DNA of 64,000 nt from Eledone cirrhosa (Eukaryota; Mollusca; Cephalopoda; Octopoda; Eledonidae), in assembly GCA_964016885.1 (NCBI GenBank), contig OZ024745.1:57378300-57442299 (forward strand), written 5' to 3'. Shown here one piece after another: positions 34,701-48,700 of this stretch. How positions within the stretch are numbered: position 1 is the stretch's first letter; every line of letters begins with the position of its first letter. Position numbers and translations under genes: made by a program. The notes under the pieces are model-generated. The model worked only from the letters and a program-made list of their open reading frames with translations. It was not told the DNA's origin and searched no databases.

Positions 34701-37700
34701 CACGTTTTTTATTTGGTTGCCCCTTTTTTTATTTACGTGCGCCGTTTTTTTATGGGGGGGTCCGTTTTTTATATAAGTGCCCCGTTTATTTATGGGGGGT
34801 CCGTTTTTTATTTGGGTGCCCCGTTTTTTATTTGGGTGCCCCGTTATTTATTTGGGTGACCCGTTTTTTATTTCGATGCCCCGTTTTTTTATGGGGGTCC
34901 GTTTTTTATTTGGCTGCCCCGTTTTTTTTATTCCGGTGCACGGTTTTTTATTTGGGTGCCCCGTTTTTTATTTGGGTGCCCCTTTTTTATGGGGAGTTCT
35001 ATTCTTTATATGGGTGCTCCGTTTTTTTATTGGGCGATCCGTTTTTTATTTGGGTGCCCCGTTTTTTATTTGGGTGCCCCGTTATTTATTTGGGTGACCC
35101 GTTTTTTATTTGGGTGCCCCGTTTTTTTAAGGGGGTGTCCGTATTTCATTTGGGTGCCCCGTTTTTTATTTGGGTGCCCCGTTTTTTATTTGGGTGCCCC
35201 GTTATTTATTTGGGTGACCCGTTGTTTTATGGGGGGGTCCGTTTTTTATTTGGGTGTCCCATTATTTTATGGGGGGGACCGTTTTCTATTTGGGTGCCCC
35301 GTTTTTCTATGGGGGTCGATTTTTTTATTTGGGTGCCCCGTTTCTTTAGGGGGGGTTATTTGGGTGTCCAGTATTTTTATGGGGGGATCCGTTTTTAATT
35401 TTGGTGCGCCGTTTTTTATGGGGGTCCGTTTCTAATTTGGGTGCCCCGTTTTTTATTTGGGTGCCATTTTTTTATTGGGGGGTCCGTTTTTATTTGGATG
35501 ACCCGTTCTTTTATGGGGGGTCCGTTTTTCATTTGGGTTCCCCGTTTAATTGTAGGGGGGTACCCGTTTCTTATTTAGGTGCCCCGTATTTTTATTTGGG
35601 TGCCCCGTTTTTTATGGGGGGGGGGCGTTTTTTATTTGGGTACCCCGTTTTATATTTGGGTGCCCCGTTTTTTATGCGGGGGGGGGGGGGGATTTTTATT
35701 TTGGTGCCCCGTTTTTTATTTGGGTGCCCCGTTTCTTATTTGGGTGCCCCATTTCTTGTTTGGGTGCCCCATTTCTTATTTGGGTGCCCCGTTTTTTATT
35801 GAGGCGGGTCCGTTTTTTATTTGCGTGCCCCGTTTTTTATTTGTGCCTGGTTTTTTCATGGGGGGTCCATTATTTTATTTTGGTGCCCCGTTTTTTTAAG
35901 GGGGTGTCCGTATTTTATTTGGATGCCCCGTTTTTTTATGGGGTCCGTTTTTTATTTGGGTGCCCCATATTTTTATTTAGGTGCCCCTTTTTTTATGTGG
36001 GTGCGCCGTTTTTTATTTGGGTGGCCCGTTTTTTATGGGGGGTCCGTTTTTTATTTGGATGCCCCGTTTCTTTATGGGGGTCCGCTTTTTATTTGGCTGC
36101 CCCGTTTTTTATTATTCCGGTGCACGGTTTTTTATTTGGGTGCCCCGTTTTGTTATTTGGGTGCCCCATGTTTTTCTTTAGGTGCCCCGTTTCTTATTTG
36201 GGTACCCCGTTTTTTTATGGGTGGTCCGTTTATTATTTGGGTGCCCCGTTTTTTATTTGGGTGCCCTGTTTTTTATGGGGGGGTCCGTTTTTTATTTGGG
36301 TGCCCCGTTTTTATTATGGGGGGGTCCGTTTTTTATTTGGCTGCTCCGTTTTTTTTTATTCCGGGGGTCCGTTTTTTATTGGGTGCCCCATATTTTTATT
36401 TAGCTGCCCCGTTTTTTTTATGTGGGTGCGCCGTATTTTATTTGGGTGCCCCGTTTTTTTATTCCGGTGACCGGTTTGATATTTGGGTGCCCCGTTTTTT
36501 ATGGGGGGGTCCATTCTTTATATGGGTGCTCCGTTTGTTTACGGGGGATCCGTTTCTAATTTGGGTGCCCCGTTTTTTTATTTAGGTGCCCCGTTTTTTT
36601 GATGGGGGGGTCCGTTTTTTATTTGGGTGGCCCGTTTTTATGGGGGGGTCCGTTTCTTATTCGGGTGCCCCGTTTTTGATTTGGGTGACCCGTTTTTTAT
36701 GGGGGGGTTTGTTTTTTATTTGGATGCCCCGTTTTTTTATGGGGGTCCGTTTTTTATTTGGGTGCCCCATATTTTTATTTAGGTGCCCCTTTTTTTTATG
36801 TGGGTGCGCCGTTTATTATTTGGGTGGCCCGTTTTTTATGGGGGTTCCGTTTATTATTTGGGTGCCCCGTTTATTATTTGGGTGCCCCGTTTTTTATTTG
36901 GGTGCCCCGTTTTTTATGGGGGGTCCGTTTTTTATTTGGGTGTCCCGTTTTTTATTTGGGTGCCCCGTTTTTTATTGGGGGTCCGTTTTTTATTTGGGTG
37001 TCCCGTTTTTTGTTTGGGTGCCCCGTTTTTTATGGGGGGGGGTCCGTTTTTTATTTCGATGCCCCGTTTTTTTATGGGATTCCGTTTTTTATTTGGCTGC
37101 CCCGTTTTTTTTATTCCGGTGCACGGTTTTTTATTTGGGTGCCCCGTTTTTTATTTGGGTGCCCCTTTTTTATGGAAAGTTCTATTCTTTATTTGGGTGC
37201 CCCGTTTTTTATTTGGGTGCCCCGTTTTTTATTTGGGTGCCCCGTTTTTTATTTGGGTGACCCGTTATTTTATGGGGGGGTCCGTTTTTTATTTGGGTGT
37301 CCCATTATTTTATGGGGGGACCGTTTTCTATTTGGGTGCCCCGTTTTTCTATGGGGGTCGATTTTTTTATTTGGGTGCCCCGTTCTTTTAGGGGGGTTAT
37401 TTGGGTGTCCAGTATTTTTATGGGGGGATCCGTTTTTAATTTGGGTGCGCCGTTTTTTATGGGGGTCCGTTTCTAATTTGGGTGCCCCGTTTTTTATTTG
37501 GGTGCCATTTTTTTTATTGGGGGGTCCGTTTTTATTTGGATGACCCGTTCTTTTATGGGGGGTCCGTTTTTCCTTTGGGTTCCCCGTTTAATTGTAGGGG
37601 GGTACCCGTTTCTTATTTAGGTGCCCCGTATTTTTATTTGGGTGCCCCGTTTTTTATGGGTGGGGGCGTTTTTTATTTGGGTACCCCGTTTTATATTTGG

Positions 37701-40700
37701 GTGCCCCGTTTTTTATGCGGGGGGGGGGATTTTTATTTTGGTGCCCCGTTTTTTATTTGGGTGCCCCGTTTCTTATTTGGGTGCCCCATTTCTTATTTGG
37801 GTGCCCCATTTCTTATTTGGGTGCCCCGTTTTTTATTGAGGCGGGTCCGTTTTTTATTTGCGTGCCCCGTTTTTTATTTGTGCCTGGTTTTTTCATGGGG
37901 GGTCCATTTTTTATTTTGGTGCCCCGTTTTTTTAAGGGGGTGTCCGTATTTTATTTGGGTGCCCCGTTTTTTATTTCGGTGCCCGGTTTTTTTAAGTGGG
38001 TGGCCGTTTTTTATTTGGTTGCCACGTTTTTTATTTGGTTGCCCCTTTTTTTATTTACGTGCGCCGTTTTTTTATGGGGGGGTCCGTTTTTTATATAAGT
38101 GCCCCGTTTATTTATGGGGGGTCCGTTTTTTATTTGGGTGCCCCGTTTTTTATTTGGGTGCCCCGTTATTTATTTGGGTGACCCGTTTTTTATTTCGATG
38201 CCCCGTTTTTTTATGGGGGTCCGTTTTTTATTTGGCTGCCCCGTTTTTTTTATTCCGGTGCACGGTTTTTTATTTGGGTGCCCCGTTTTTTATTTGGGTG
38301 CCCCTTTTTTATGGGGAGTTCTATTCTTTATATGGGTGCTCCGTTTTTTTATTGGGCGATCCGTTTTTTATTTGGGTGCCCCGTTTTTTATTTGGGTGCC
38401 CCGTTATTTATTTGGGTGACCCGTTTTTTATTTGGGTGCCCCGTTTTTTTAAGGGGGTGTCCGTATTTCATTTGGGTGCCCCGTTTTTTATTTGGGTGCC
38501 CCGTTTTTTATTTGGGTGCCCCGTTATTTATTTGGGTGACCCGTTGTTTTATGGGGGGGTCCGTTTTTTATTTGGGTGTCCCATTATTTTATGGGGGGGA
38601 CCGTTTTCTATTTGGGTGCCCCGTTTTTCTATGGGGGTCGATTTTTTTATTTGGGTGCCCCGTTTCTTTAGGGGGGGTTATTTGGGTGTCCAGTATTTTT
38701 ATGGGGGGATCCGTTTTTAATTTTGGTGCGCCGTTTTTTATGGGGGTCCGTTTCTAATTTGGGTGCCCCGTTTTTTATTTGGGTGCCATTTTTTTATTGG
38801 GGGGTCCGTTTTTATTTGGATGACCCGTTCTTTTATGGGGGGTCCGTTTTTCATTTGGGTTCCCCGTTTAATTGTAGGGGGGTACCCGTTTCTTATTTAG
38901 GTGCCCCGTATTTTTATTTGGGTGCCCCGTTTTTTATGGGGGGGGGGCGTTTTTTATTTGGGTACCCCGTTTTATATTTGGGTGCCCCGTTTTTTATGCG
39001 GGGGGGGGGGGGATTTTTATTTTGGTGCCCCGTTTTTTATTTGGGTGCCCCGTTTCTTATTTGGGTGCCCCATTTCTTGTTTGGGTGCCCCATTTCTTAT
39101 TTGGGTGCCCCGTTTTTTATTGAGGCGGGTCCGTTTTTTATTTGCGTGCCCCGTTTTTTATTTGTGCCTGGTTTTTTCATGGGGGGTCCATTATTTTATT
39201 TTGGTGCCCCGTTTTTTTAAGGGGGTGTCCGTATTTTATTTGGATGCCCCGTTTTTTTATGGGGTCCGTTTTTTATTTGGGTGCCCCATATTTTTATTTA
39301 GGTGCCCCTTTTTTTATGTGGGTGCGCCGTTTTTTATTTGGGTGGCCCGTTTTTTATGGGGGGTCCGTTTTTTATTTGGATGCCCCGTTTCTTTATGGGG
39401 GTCCGCTTTTTATTTGGCTGCCCCGTTTTTTATTATTCCGGTGCACGGTTTTTTATTTGGGTGCCCCGTTTTGTTATTTGGGTGCCCCATGTTTTTCTTT
39501 AGGTGCCCCGTTTCTTATTTGGGTACCCCGTTTTTTTATGGGTGGTCCGTTTATTATTTGGGTGCCCCGTTTTTTATTTGGGTGCCCTGTTTTTTATGGG
39601 GGGGTCCGTTTTTTATTTGGGTGCCCCGTTTTTATTATGGGGGGGTCCGTTTTTTATTTGGCTGCTCCGTTTTTTTTTATTCCGGGGGTCCGTTTTTTAT
39701 TGGGTGCCCCATATTTTTATTTAGCTGCCCCGTTTTTTTTATGTGGGTGCGCCGTATTTTATTTGGGTGCCCCGTTTTTTTATTCCGGTGACCGGTTTGA
39801 TATTTGGGTGCCCCGTTTTTTATGGGGGGGTCCATTCTTTATATGGGTGCTCCGTTTGTTTACGGGGGATCCGTTTCTAATTTGGGTGCCCCGTTTTTTT
39901 ATTTAGGTGCCCCGTTTTTTTGATGGGGGGGTCCGTTTTTTATTTGGGTGGCCCGTTTTTATGGGGGGGTCCGTTTCTTATTCGGGTGCCCCGTTTTTGA
40001 TTTGGGTGACCCGTTTTTTATGGGGGGGTTTGTTTTTTATTTGGATGCCCCGTTTTTTTATGGGGGTCCGTTTTTTATTTGGGTGCCCCATATTTTTATT
40101 TAGGTGCCCCTTTTTTTTATGTGGGTGCGCCGTTTATTATTTGGGTGGCCCGTTTTTTATGGGGGTTCCGTTTATTATTTGGGTGCCCCGTTTATTATTT
40201 GGGTGCCCCGTTTTTTATTTGGGTGCCCCGTTTTTTATGGGGGGTCCGTTTTTTATTTGGGTGTCCCGTTTTTTATTTGGGTGCCCCGTTTTTTATGGGG
40301 GGGGTCCGTTTTTTATTTCGATGCCCCGTTTTTTTATGGGGGTCCGTTTTTTATTTGGCTGCCCCGTTTTTTTTATTCCGGTGCACGGTTTTTTATTTGG
40401 GTGCCCCGTTTTTTATTTGGGTGCCCCTTTTTTATGGGGAGTTCTATTCTTTATATGGGTGCTCCGTTTTTTTATTGGGCGGTCCGTTTTTTATTTGGGT
40501 GCCCCGTTTTTTATTTGGGTGCCCCGTTATTTATTTGGGTGACCCGTTTTTTATTTGGGTGCCCCGTTTTTTTAAGGGGGTGTCCGTATTTCATTTGGGT
40601 GCCCCGTTTTTTATTTGGGTGCCCCGTTTTTTATTTGGGTGCCCCGTTATTTATTTGGGTGACCCGTTGTTTTATGGGGGGGTCCGTTTTTTATTTGGGT

Positions 40701-43700
40701 GTCCCATTATTTTATGGGGGGGACCGTTTTCTATTTGGGTGCCCCGTTTTTCTATGGGGGTCGATTTTTTTATTTGGGTGCCCCGTTTTTTTAGGGGGGG
40801 TTATTTGGGTGTCCAGTATTTTTATGGGGGGATCCGTTTTTAATTTTGGTGCGCCGTTTTTTATGGGGGTCCGTTTCTAATTTGGGTGCCCCGTTTTTTA
40901 TTTGGCTGCTCCGTTTTTTTTTATTCCGGGGGTACGTTTTTTATTTAGCTGCCCCGTTTTTTTTATGTGGGTGCGCCGTATTTTATTTGGGTGCCCCGTT
41001 TTTTTATTCCGGTGACCGGTTTTTTATTTGGGTGCCCCGTTTTTTATTTGGGTGCCCCTTTTTTATGGGGAGTTCTATTCTTTATACGGGTGCTCCGTTT
41101 TTTTATTGGGCGGTCCGTTTTTTATTTGGGTGCCCCATATTTTTCTTTAGGTGCCCCTTTTCTTATTTGGGTACCCCGTTTTTTATGGGTGGTCCGTTTA
41201 TTATTTGGGTGCCCCGTTTTTTATTTGGGTGCCCCGTTTTTTATGGGGGGGTCGGTTTTTTATTTTGGTGCCCCGTTTTTATTATGGGGGGGGGGTCCGT
41301 TTTTATTTGGCTGCTCCGTTTTTTTTTATTCGGGGGGTCCGTTTTTTATTTGGGTGCCCCATATCTTTATTTAGCTGCCCCGTTTTTTTTATGTGGGTGC
41401 GCCGTTTTTTATTTGGGTGCCCCGTTTTTTTATTCCGGTGACCGGTTTGATATTTGGGTGCCCCGTTTTTTTAATGGGGGGGGTCCGTTTTTTATTTGGG
41501 TGCCCCATATTTTTATTTAGGTGCCCCTTTTTTTATGTGGGTGCGCCGTTTATTATTTGGGTGGCCCGTTTTTTATGGGGGTTCCGTTTATTATTTGGGT
41601 GCCCCGTTTTTTGTTTGGGTGCCCCGTTTTTTATGGGGGGGTCCGTTTTTTATTTGGGTGTCCCGTTTATTATTTGGGTGCCCCGTTTTTTATTTGGGTG
41701 CCCCGTTTTTTATTGGGGGTCCGTTTTTTATTTGGGTGTCCCGTTTTTTGTTTGGGTGCCCCGTTTTTTATGGGGGGGGGGGTCCGTTTTTTATTTCGAT
41801 GCCCCGTTTTTTTATGGGATTCCGTTTTTTATTTGGCTGCCCCGTTTTTTTTATTCCGGTGCACGGTTTTTTATTTGGGTGCCCCGTTTTTTATTTGGGT
41901 GCCCCTTTTTTATGGAAAGTTCTATTCTTTATTTGGGTGCCCCGTTTTTTATTTGGGTGCCCCGTTTTTTATTTGGGTGCCCCGTTTTTTATTTGGGTGA
42001 CCCGTTATTTTATGGGGGGGTCCGTTTTTTATTTGGGTGTCCCATTATTTTATGGGGGGACCGTTTTCTATTTGGGTGCCCCGTTTTTCTATGGGGGTCG
42101 ATTTTTTTATTTGGGTGCCCCGTTCTTTTAGGGGGGTTATTTGGGTGTCCAGTATTTTTATGGGGGGATCCGTTTTTAATTTGGGTGCGCCGTTTTTTAT
42201 GGGGGTCCGTTTCTAATTTGGGTGCCCCGTTTTTTATTTGGGTGCCATTTTTTTTATTGGGGGGTCCGTTTTTATTTGGATGACCCGTTCTTTTATGGGG
42301 GGTCCGTTTTTCCTTTGGGTTCCCCGTTTAATTGTAGGGGGGTACCCGTTTCTTATTTAGGTGCCCCGTATTTTTATTTGGGTGCCCCGTTTTTTATGGG
42401 TGGGGGCGTTTTTTATTTGGGTACCCCGTTTTATATTTGGGTGCCCCGTTTTTTATGCGGGGGGGGGGATTTTTATTTTGGTGCCCCGTTTTTTATTTGG
42501 GTGCCCCGTTTCTTATTTGGGTGCCCCATTTCTTATTTGGGTGCCCCATTTCTTATTTGGGTGCCCCGTTTTTTATTGAGGCGGGTCCGTTTTTTATTTG
42601 CGTGCCCCGTTTTTTATTTGTGCCTGGTTTTTTCATGGGGGGTCCATTTTTTATTTTGGTGCCCCGTTTTTTTAAGGGGGTGTCCGTATTTTATTTGGGT
42701 GCCCCGTTTTTTATTTCGGTGCCCGGTTTTTTTAAGTGGGTGGCCGTTTTTTATTTGGTTGCCACGTTTTTTATTTGGTTGCCCCTTTTTTTATTTACGT
42801 GCGCCGTTTTTTTATGGGGGGGTCCGTTTTTTATATAAGTGCCCCGTTTATTTATGGGGGGTCCGTTTTTTATTTGGGTGCCCCGTTTTTTATTTGGGTG
42901 CCCCGTTATTTATTTGGGTGACCCGTTTTTTATTTGGGTGCCCCATTTTTTTAAGGGGGTGTCCGTATTTCATTTGGGTGCCCTGTTTAAATAACGGGTT
43001 TCTTTATGTGGGGGCCCGTTTTTTATTTGGGTGCCCAGTTTTTTTATGGGGGGGGGGTCCGTTTTTTATTTGGGTGCCCCGTTTTTTATTTGGGTGCCCC
43101 GTTTTTTATGGGAGGGGGTCGTTTTTTATTTGGGTGCCCCGTTTTTTATTAGCGTGCCCCGTTTTTTATTTAGGTGCCCCGTTTTTTATTTGGGTGCCCC
43201 GTTTCTTATTTGGGTGCCCAGTTTTTTATTGCGGAGTCCGTTTTCTATTTGGGTTTCCCGTTTTTTATTTGGGTACCCGGTTTTTTTATGGGGGGGTCCG
43301 TTTTTAATTTGGGTGCCCCGTTTTTTATTTGGGTACCCGGTTATTTTATGGGGGGGTCCGTTTTTTATTTGGGTGCCCCGTTTTTTATTTAGGTGCCCCG
43401 TTTTTTTAAGGGGGTATCCGTTTTTCTATCTGAGTGGCCCGTTTCTTTATTTGGGTGCCGCGTTTTTTATTTGGGTGCCCCGTTTTTTTATTTGGGTGCC
43501 CCGTTTTTTTATGGGGAGGATCCTTTATTTTTATTTGGTGGCCCCGTTTTTTATGGGAGGGGGGTGTTTTTTATTTGGGTGCCCCGTTTTTTATTTGGGT
43601 GCCCCGTTTCTTATTTGGGTGCCCCGTTTCTTATTTGGTTGCCCCTTTTTTTATTTAGGTGCCCCGTTATTTTATGGGGGGTCCGTTTTATATTTGGGTG

Positions 43701-44200
43701 CCCCGTTTTTTTATATGGGTGCCCCGTTTTTTATTTTGGGTGCCCGGTTTTTTTATGGGGGGGGTCCTTTTTTTATTTTGGTGCCCCGTTTTTTATTTGG
43801 GTGCCCCGTTATTTATTTGGGTGACCCGTTTTTTATTTGGGTGCCCCGTTTTTTTAAGGGGGTGTCCGTAATTCATTTGGGTGCCCTGTTTAAATAACGG
43901 GTTTCTTTATGTGGGGGTCCGTTTTTTATTTTGGTGCCTCGTTTTTTATTTGAGTGCCCCGTTTTTTATTTGCGTGCCCCGTTTTTTTATGGGGGGGGGT
44001 CCGTTTTTTATATAAGTGCCCCGTTTATTTATGGGGGGGTCCGTTTTTTATTTGGGTGCCCCGTTTTTTATTTGGGTGCCCCGTTTTTTATTTGGGTGCC
44101 CCGTTATTTATTTGGGTGACCCGTTTTTTATTTGGGTGCCCCATTTTTTTAAGGGGGTGTCCGTATTTCATTTGGGTGCCCTGTTTAAATAACGGGTTTC
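22757..44200. repeat. Array zone 2: higher-order repeats of about 2.1, 3.3, 4.7 and 6.3 kb
   Basis: Marker segments recur at regular offsets. Segment X starts near 22824, 24944, 31242, 35981 and 39302 (steps 2120, 6298, 4739, 3321). Segment P starts near 24367, 30666, 35401 and 38723 (steps 6299, 4735, 3322). Segment Y starts near 27849, 34160, 37482 and 42222. Segment Z starts near 28663 and 43031. P-to-X spacing is constant at 576-580. The shorter periods look like internal deletions of the 6.3-kb one. Several stretches over 200 bp are identical in all five X copies. Confidence 0.85.
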
Positions 44201-45789
44201 TTTATGTGGGGGCCCGTTTTTTATTTGGGTGCCCAATTTTTTTATAGGGGGGTACGTTTTTTATTTGGGTGCCCCGTTTTTTATTTGGGTGCCCCGTTTT
44301 TTAAGGGGGTATCCGTTTTTCTATTTGAGTGGCTCGTTTTTTTATATGGGTCCCGCGTTTTTTTATTTGGGTGCCCCGTTTTTTTATTTGGGTGCCCCGT
44401 TTTTTTATGGGGGTATCCTTTATTTTTATTTGGTGGCCCCGTTTTTTATGGGAGGGGGGGGGCGTTTTTTATTTGGGTGCCCCGTTTTTTATTTGGGTGC
44501 CCCGTTTCTTATTTGGGTGCTCCGTTTTTTATTTGGGTGTCCCGTTTTTTTATTTGGGCCCCCAGTTTTTTATTTGGGTGCCCCGTTTTTTATTTGGATG
44601 CCCGGTTTTTTTAAGCGGGTGGCCATTTTTTATTTGGGTGCGCCTTTTTTTATTTGGGTGCCCCGTTTTTTATTTGCGTGCCCCGTTATTTATTTGGGTG
44701 ACCGTTTTTTTATTTGGGTGCTCCGTTTTTTTAAGGGGGTGTCCTTATTTCATTTGGGTACCCCGTTTTTTATTTGGGTGCCCCTTTTCTTATATAGGTG
44801 CGACGTTTGTTTATGGGGCGGGGTCCGTTTTTTATTTGGGTGCTCCGTTTTTTATTTGGGTGCCCCGTTTTTTTATTTGGGCCCTCAGTTTTTTTATTTG
44901 GGTGCCCGGTTTTTTTAAGGGGGTGGCCGTTTTTTATTTGGGTGCCCCGTTTTTTATTTGGGTGCCCCGTTTTTTATTTGGGTGCCCGGTTTTTTATTTC
45001 GGTGCCCGGTTTTTATTTGGGTGCCCCGTTTTTTATTTGGGTGCCCGGTTTCTTTATGGGGAGGTCCGTTTTTTATTTGGGTGCCCCGTTTTTCATTTGC
45101 GTGCCTCGTTTTTTATGGGGGGATCCGTTTTTTTATTTGGGTGCGCTGTTTTTTTATTTGGGTGCCCCGTTCTTTTATGGGGGTTCCTTTTTTATTTTGG
45201 GTGCCCGGTTTTTTTTATGGGGGGGGGGGCATTTTTATTTTGGTGCCCCGTTTTTTATTTGCGTGCCCCGCTATTCATTTGGGTGACCCGTTTTTTATTT
45301 GGGTGCCCCTTTTTTATATAGGTGCGACGTTTTTTTATGGGGCGGGGTCCGTTTTTTATTTGGGTGCTCCGATTTTTATTTGGGTGTCCCGTTTTTTTAT
45401 TTCGGCCCCCAGTTTTTTTATTTGGGTGCCCCGTTTTTATATGGGTGCCCGGTTTTTTTAAGAGGGTGGCCATTTTTTATTTGGGTGCCCCGTTTTTTAT
45501 TTGGGTGCACGGTTTTTTTATGGGGGGGTTCATTTTTTATTTTGGTGCCCAGTCTTTTATTTGCGTGACCCGTTATTTATTTGGGTGCCCGTTTTTTATT
45601 TGGGTGCCCCGTTCTTTTAAGGGGGTGTCCGTATTTCTTTTGGGTACCCCGTTTTTTTAATTGGGTGCCCGGTTTTTTTAAGGGGGTGGCCGTTTTTTAT
45701 TTGGGTGCCCCGTTTTTTATTTGGGTGCCCGGTTTTTATTTCGGTGCCCGGTTTTTTTTTGGGGGGGGGGTCCGGTTTTTATTTGGGTG

Positions 45790-48700
45790 CCCCGTTTTTT
45801 ATTTGGGTGCCCGGTTTCTTTATGGGGAGGTCCGTTTTTTATTTGGGTGCCCCGTTTTTTATTTGCGTGCCTCGTTTTTTATGGGGGGATTCGTTTTTTT
45901 ATTTGGGTGCGCCGTTTTTTATTCGTGTGCCCCGTTTTTTTATTTGGGTGCCTAGCTTTTTTTATTTCGGTGCCCCGTTTTTTATTTGGGTGCCCCTTTT
46001 TTTATTTGGGTGCTCCGTTTTTTTTATTTAGGTGCGCGTTTTTTTTATGGGGGGGTCCGTTTTTTTTTGGGGTGCCCCGTTTTTTTATTTGGTTGCCCCG
46101 TTTTTTTATTTGGGTGCCCCGTTTTTTCATAAGGGTGCCCCGTTTTTCTAATGTGGGGATCCGTTTTTTTATTTGGGTGCCCCGTTTTTTATTTGGGTGC
46201 CCCGTTCTTTTATGGGGGGGGGCGTTTTTTATATGGGTGCCCCGTTTATTTATGTGGGGGTCCGTTTTTTATTTGGGTGCCTATTTTTTTAATGGAGGGT
46301 CTGTTTTTTATTTGGGTGCCCGGTTTTTTTACGGGGTTGGTCCGTTTTTTATTTGGATGCCCCGTTTTTTTATGGGGTGGGGTCCGTTTTTATATTTGGG
46401 TGCCTCGTTTTTTAATTAGGTGCCCCGTTTTATATTTGGGTGCCCCGTTTTTTATTTGGGTGCCCCGTTTCTTATTTGGTTGCCCCGTTTCTTATTTGGG
46501 TGCCCCGTTTTTTATGTGGTGGGGTCCGTTTTTTATTTGGGTGCCCCGTTTTTTATTTGGGTTCCCATTTTTTTTATGGTTGGTCCGTTTTTTATTTAGG
46601 TTCCCCTTTATTTATTTGGGTGCCCGTTTTTTATGGGGGTGTCCGTTTTTTATTTGGGTGCCCCGTTTTTTATTTGCGTGCCTCGTTTTTTATGGGGGGT
46701 GTTCGTTCTTTATTTGGGTGCCCCGTTTTTTTAAGGGGGTCCGTTTTTTATTTGGGTGCCCCGTTTATTATTTGGGTGCCTCGTTTTTTTATGGGGGATC
46801 CGTTTTTTATTTGGGTGCCCCGTTTTTTTATTTGGGTGCCCCCTTCTTTTATGAGGGGGTCCGTTTTTTATATGGGTGCCCCGTTTATTTATGGTGGTGT
46901 CCCTTTTTTATTTGGGTGCCCCGTTTTTTATTTGGGTACCCCGTTTTTTTATGGCGGGGGTCCGTTTTTTATTTTCTGGGATCTGTTTTTTTATGGCGGT
47001 TTCCATATTTTATTTGGGTGCCCCGTTCTTTTATGGGGGGGCCGTTTTTATATGGGTGCGACGTTTATTTATGGGGGTGTCCGTTTTTTTTTGGGTGCCC
47101 AGTTTTTTTATGGAGGGTCCGTTTATTATTTGGGTGCCCCATTTTTTATTTGGGTGCCTGGTTTTTTTATGGGGGGATCCGTTTTTTTATTTGGGTGCCC
47201 CTTTTTTTATTTGGGTGCCCCATTCTTTTATGGGGGGGGGGGTCCGTTTTTTATATGGGTGCCCCGTTTATTTATGGGGGGGTCCGTTTTTTATTTGGGT
47301 GCCCCTTTTTTTACGGCGGGGTCCGTATTTTATTTTTTGGGATTTGTTTTTTTATGGCGGTTTCCATTTTTTATTTGGGTGCCCCGTTTTTTATTTGGGT
47401 GTCCCGTTTTTTTATGGGGGGGTCCGTTTTTTATTTGGGTTCCCCGTTTATTTATGGGGGGGGGTCCACTTTTTATTTGGGTGCCCCGTTTTTTTATGGA
47501 GAGGCCTGTTTTTTATTTGGGTGCCCCGTTTTTTATTTGGGTGCCCCGTTTTTTTATTTGGATGCCCCGTTTTTTATTTGGGTGCCCCTTTTTTATGGGG
47601 GGGCGTGTTTTACTTGGGTGCACCGTTTTTTATGGAGGTTGTCCGTTTTCTATTTCGGTGCCCCGTTTTTTATTTGGGTACCCGGTTTTTTATGGGGGGG
47701 TCCGTTTTTTATTTGGGTGCCCCGTTTTTTATTTGGGTGCCCGGTTTCTTTATGGGGAGGTCCGTTTTTTATTTGGGTGCCCCGTTTTTTATTTGCGTGC
47801 CTCGTTTTTTATGGGGGGATTCGTTTTTTTATTTGGGTGCGCCGTTTTTTATTCGTGTGCCCCGTTTTTTTATTTGGGTGCCTAGCTTTTTTTATTTCGG
47901 TGCCCCGTTTTTTATTTGGGTGCCCCTTTTTTTATTTGGGTGCTCCGTTTTTTTTATTTAGGTGCGCGTTTTTTTTTATGGGGGGGTCCGTTTTTTTTTG
48001 GGGTGCCCCGTTTTTTTATTTGGTTGCCCCGTTTTTTTATTTGGGTGCCCCGTTTTTTCATAAGGGTGCCCCGTTTTTCTAATGTGGGGATCCGTTTTTT
48101 TATTTGGGTGCCCCGTTTTTTATTTGGGTGCCCCGTTCTTTTATGGGGGGGGCGTTTTTTATATGGGTGCCCCGTTTATTTATGTGGGGGTCCGTTTTTT
48201 ATTTGGGTGCCTATTTTTTTAATGGAGGGTCTGTTTTTTATTTGGGTGCCCGGTTTTTTTACGGGGTTGGTCCGTTTTTTATTTGGATGCCCCGTTTTTT
48301 TATGGGGTGGGGTCCGTTTTTATATTTGGGTGCCTCGTTTTTTAATTAGGTGCCCCGTTTTATATTTGGGTGCCCCGTTTTTTATTTGGGTGCCCCGTTT
48401 CTTATTTGGTAGCCCCGTTTCTTATTTGGGTGCCCCGTTTTTTATGTGGTGGGGTCCGTTTTTTATTTGGGTGCCCCGTTTTTTATTTGGGTTCCCATTT
48501 TTTTTATGGTTGGTCCGTTTTTTATTTAGGTTCCCCTTTATTTATTTGGGTGCCCGTTTTTTATGGGGGTGTCCGTTTTTTATTTGGGTGCCCCGTTTTT
48601 TATTTGCGTGCCTCGTTTTTTATGGGGGGTGTTCGTTCTTTATTTGGGTGCCCCGTTTTTTTAAGGGGGTCCGTTTTTTATTTGGGTTCCCCGTTTATTA

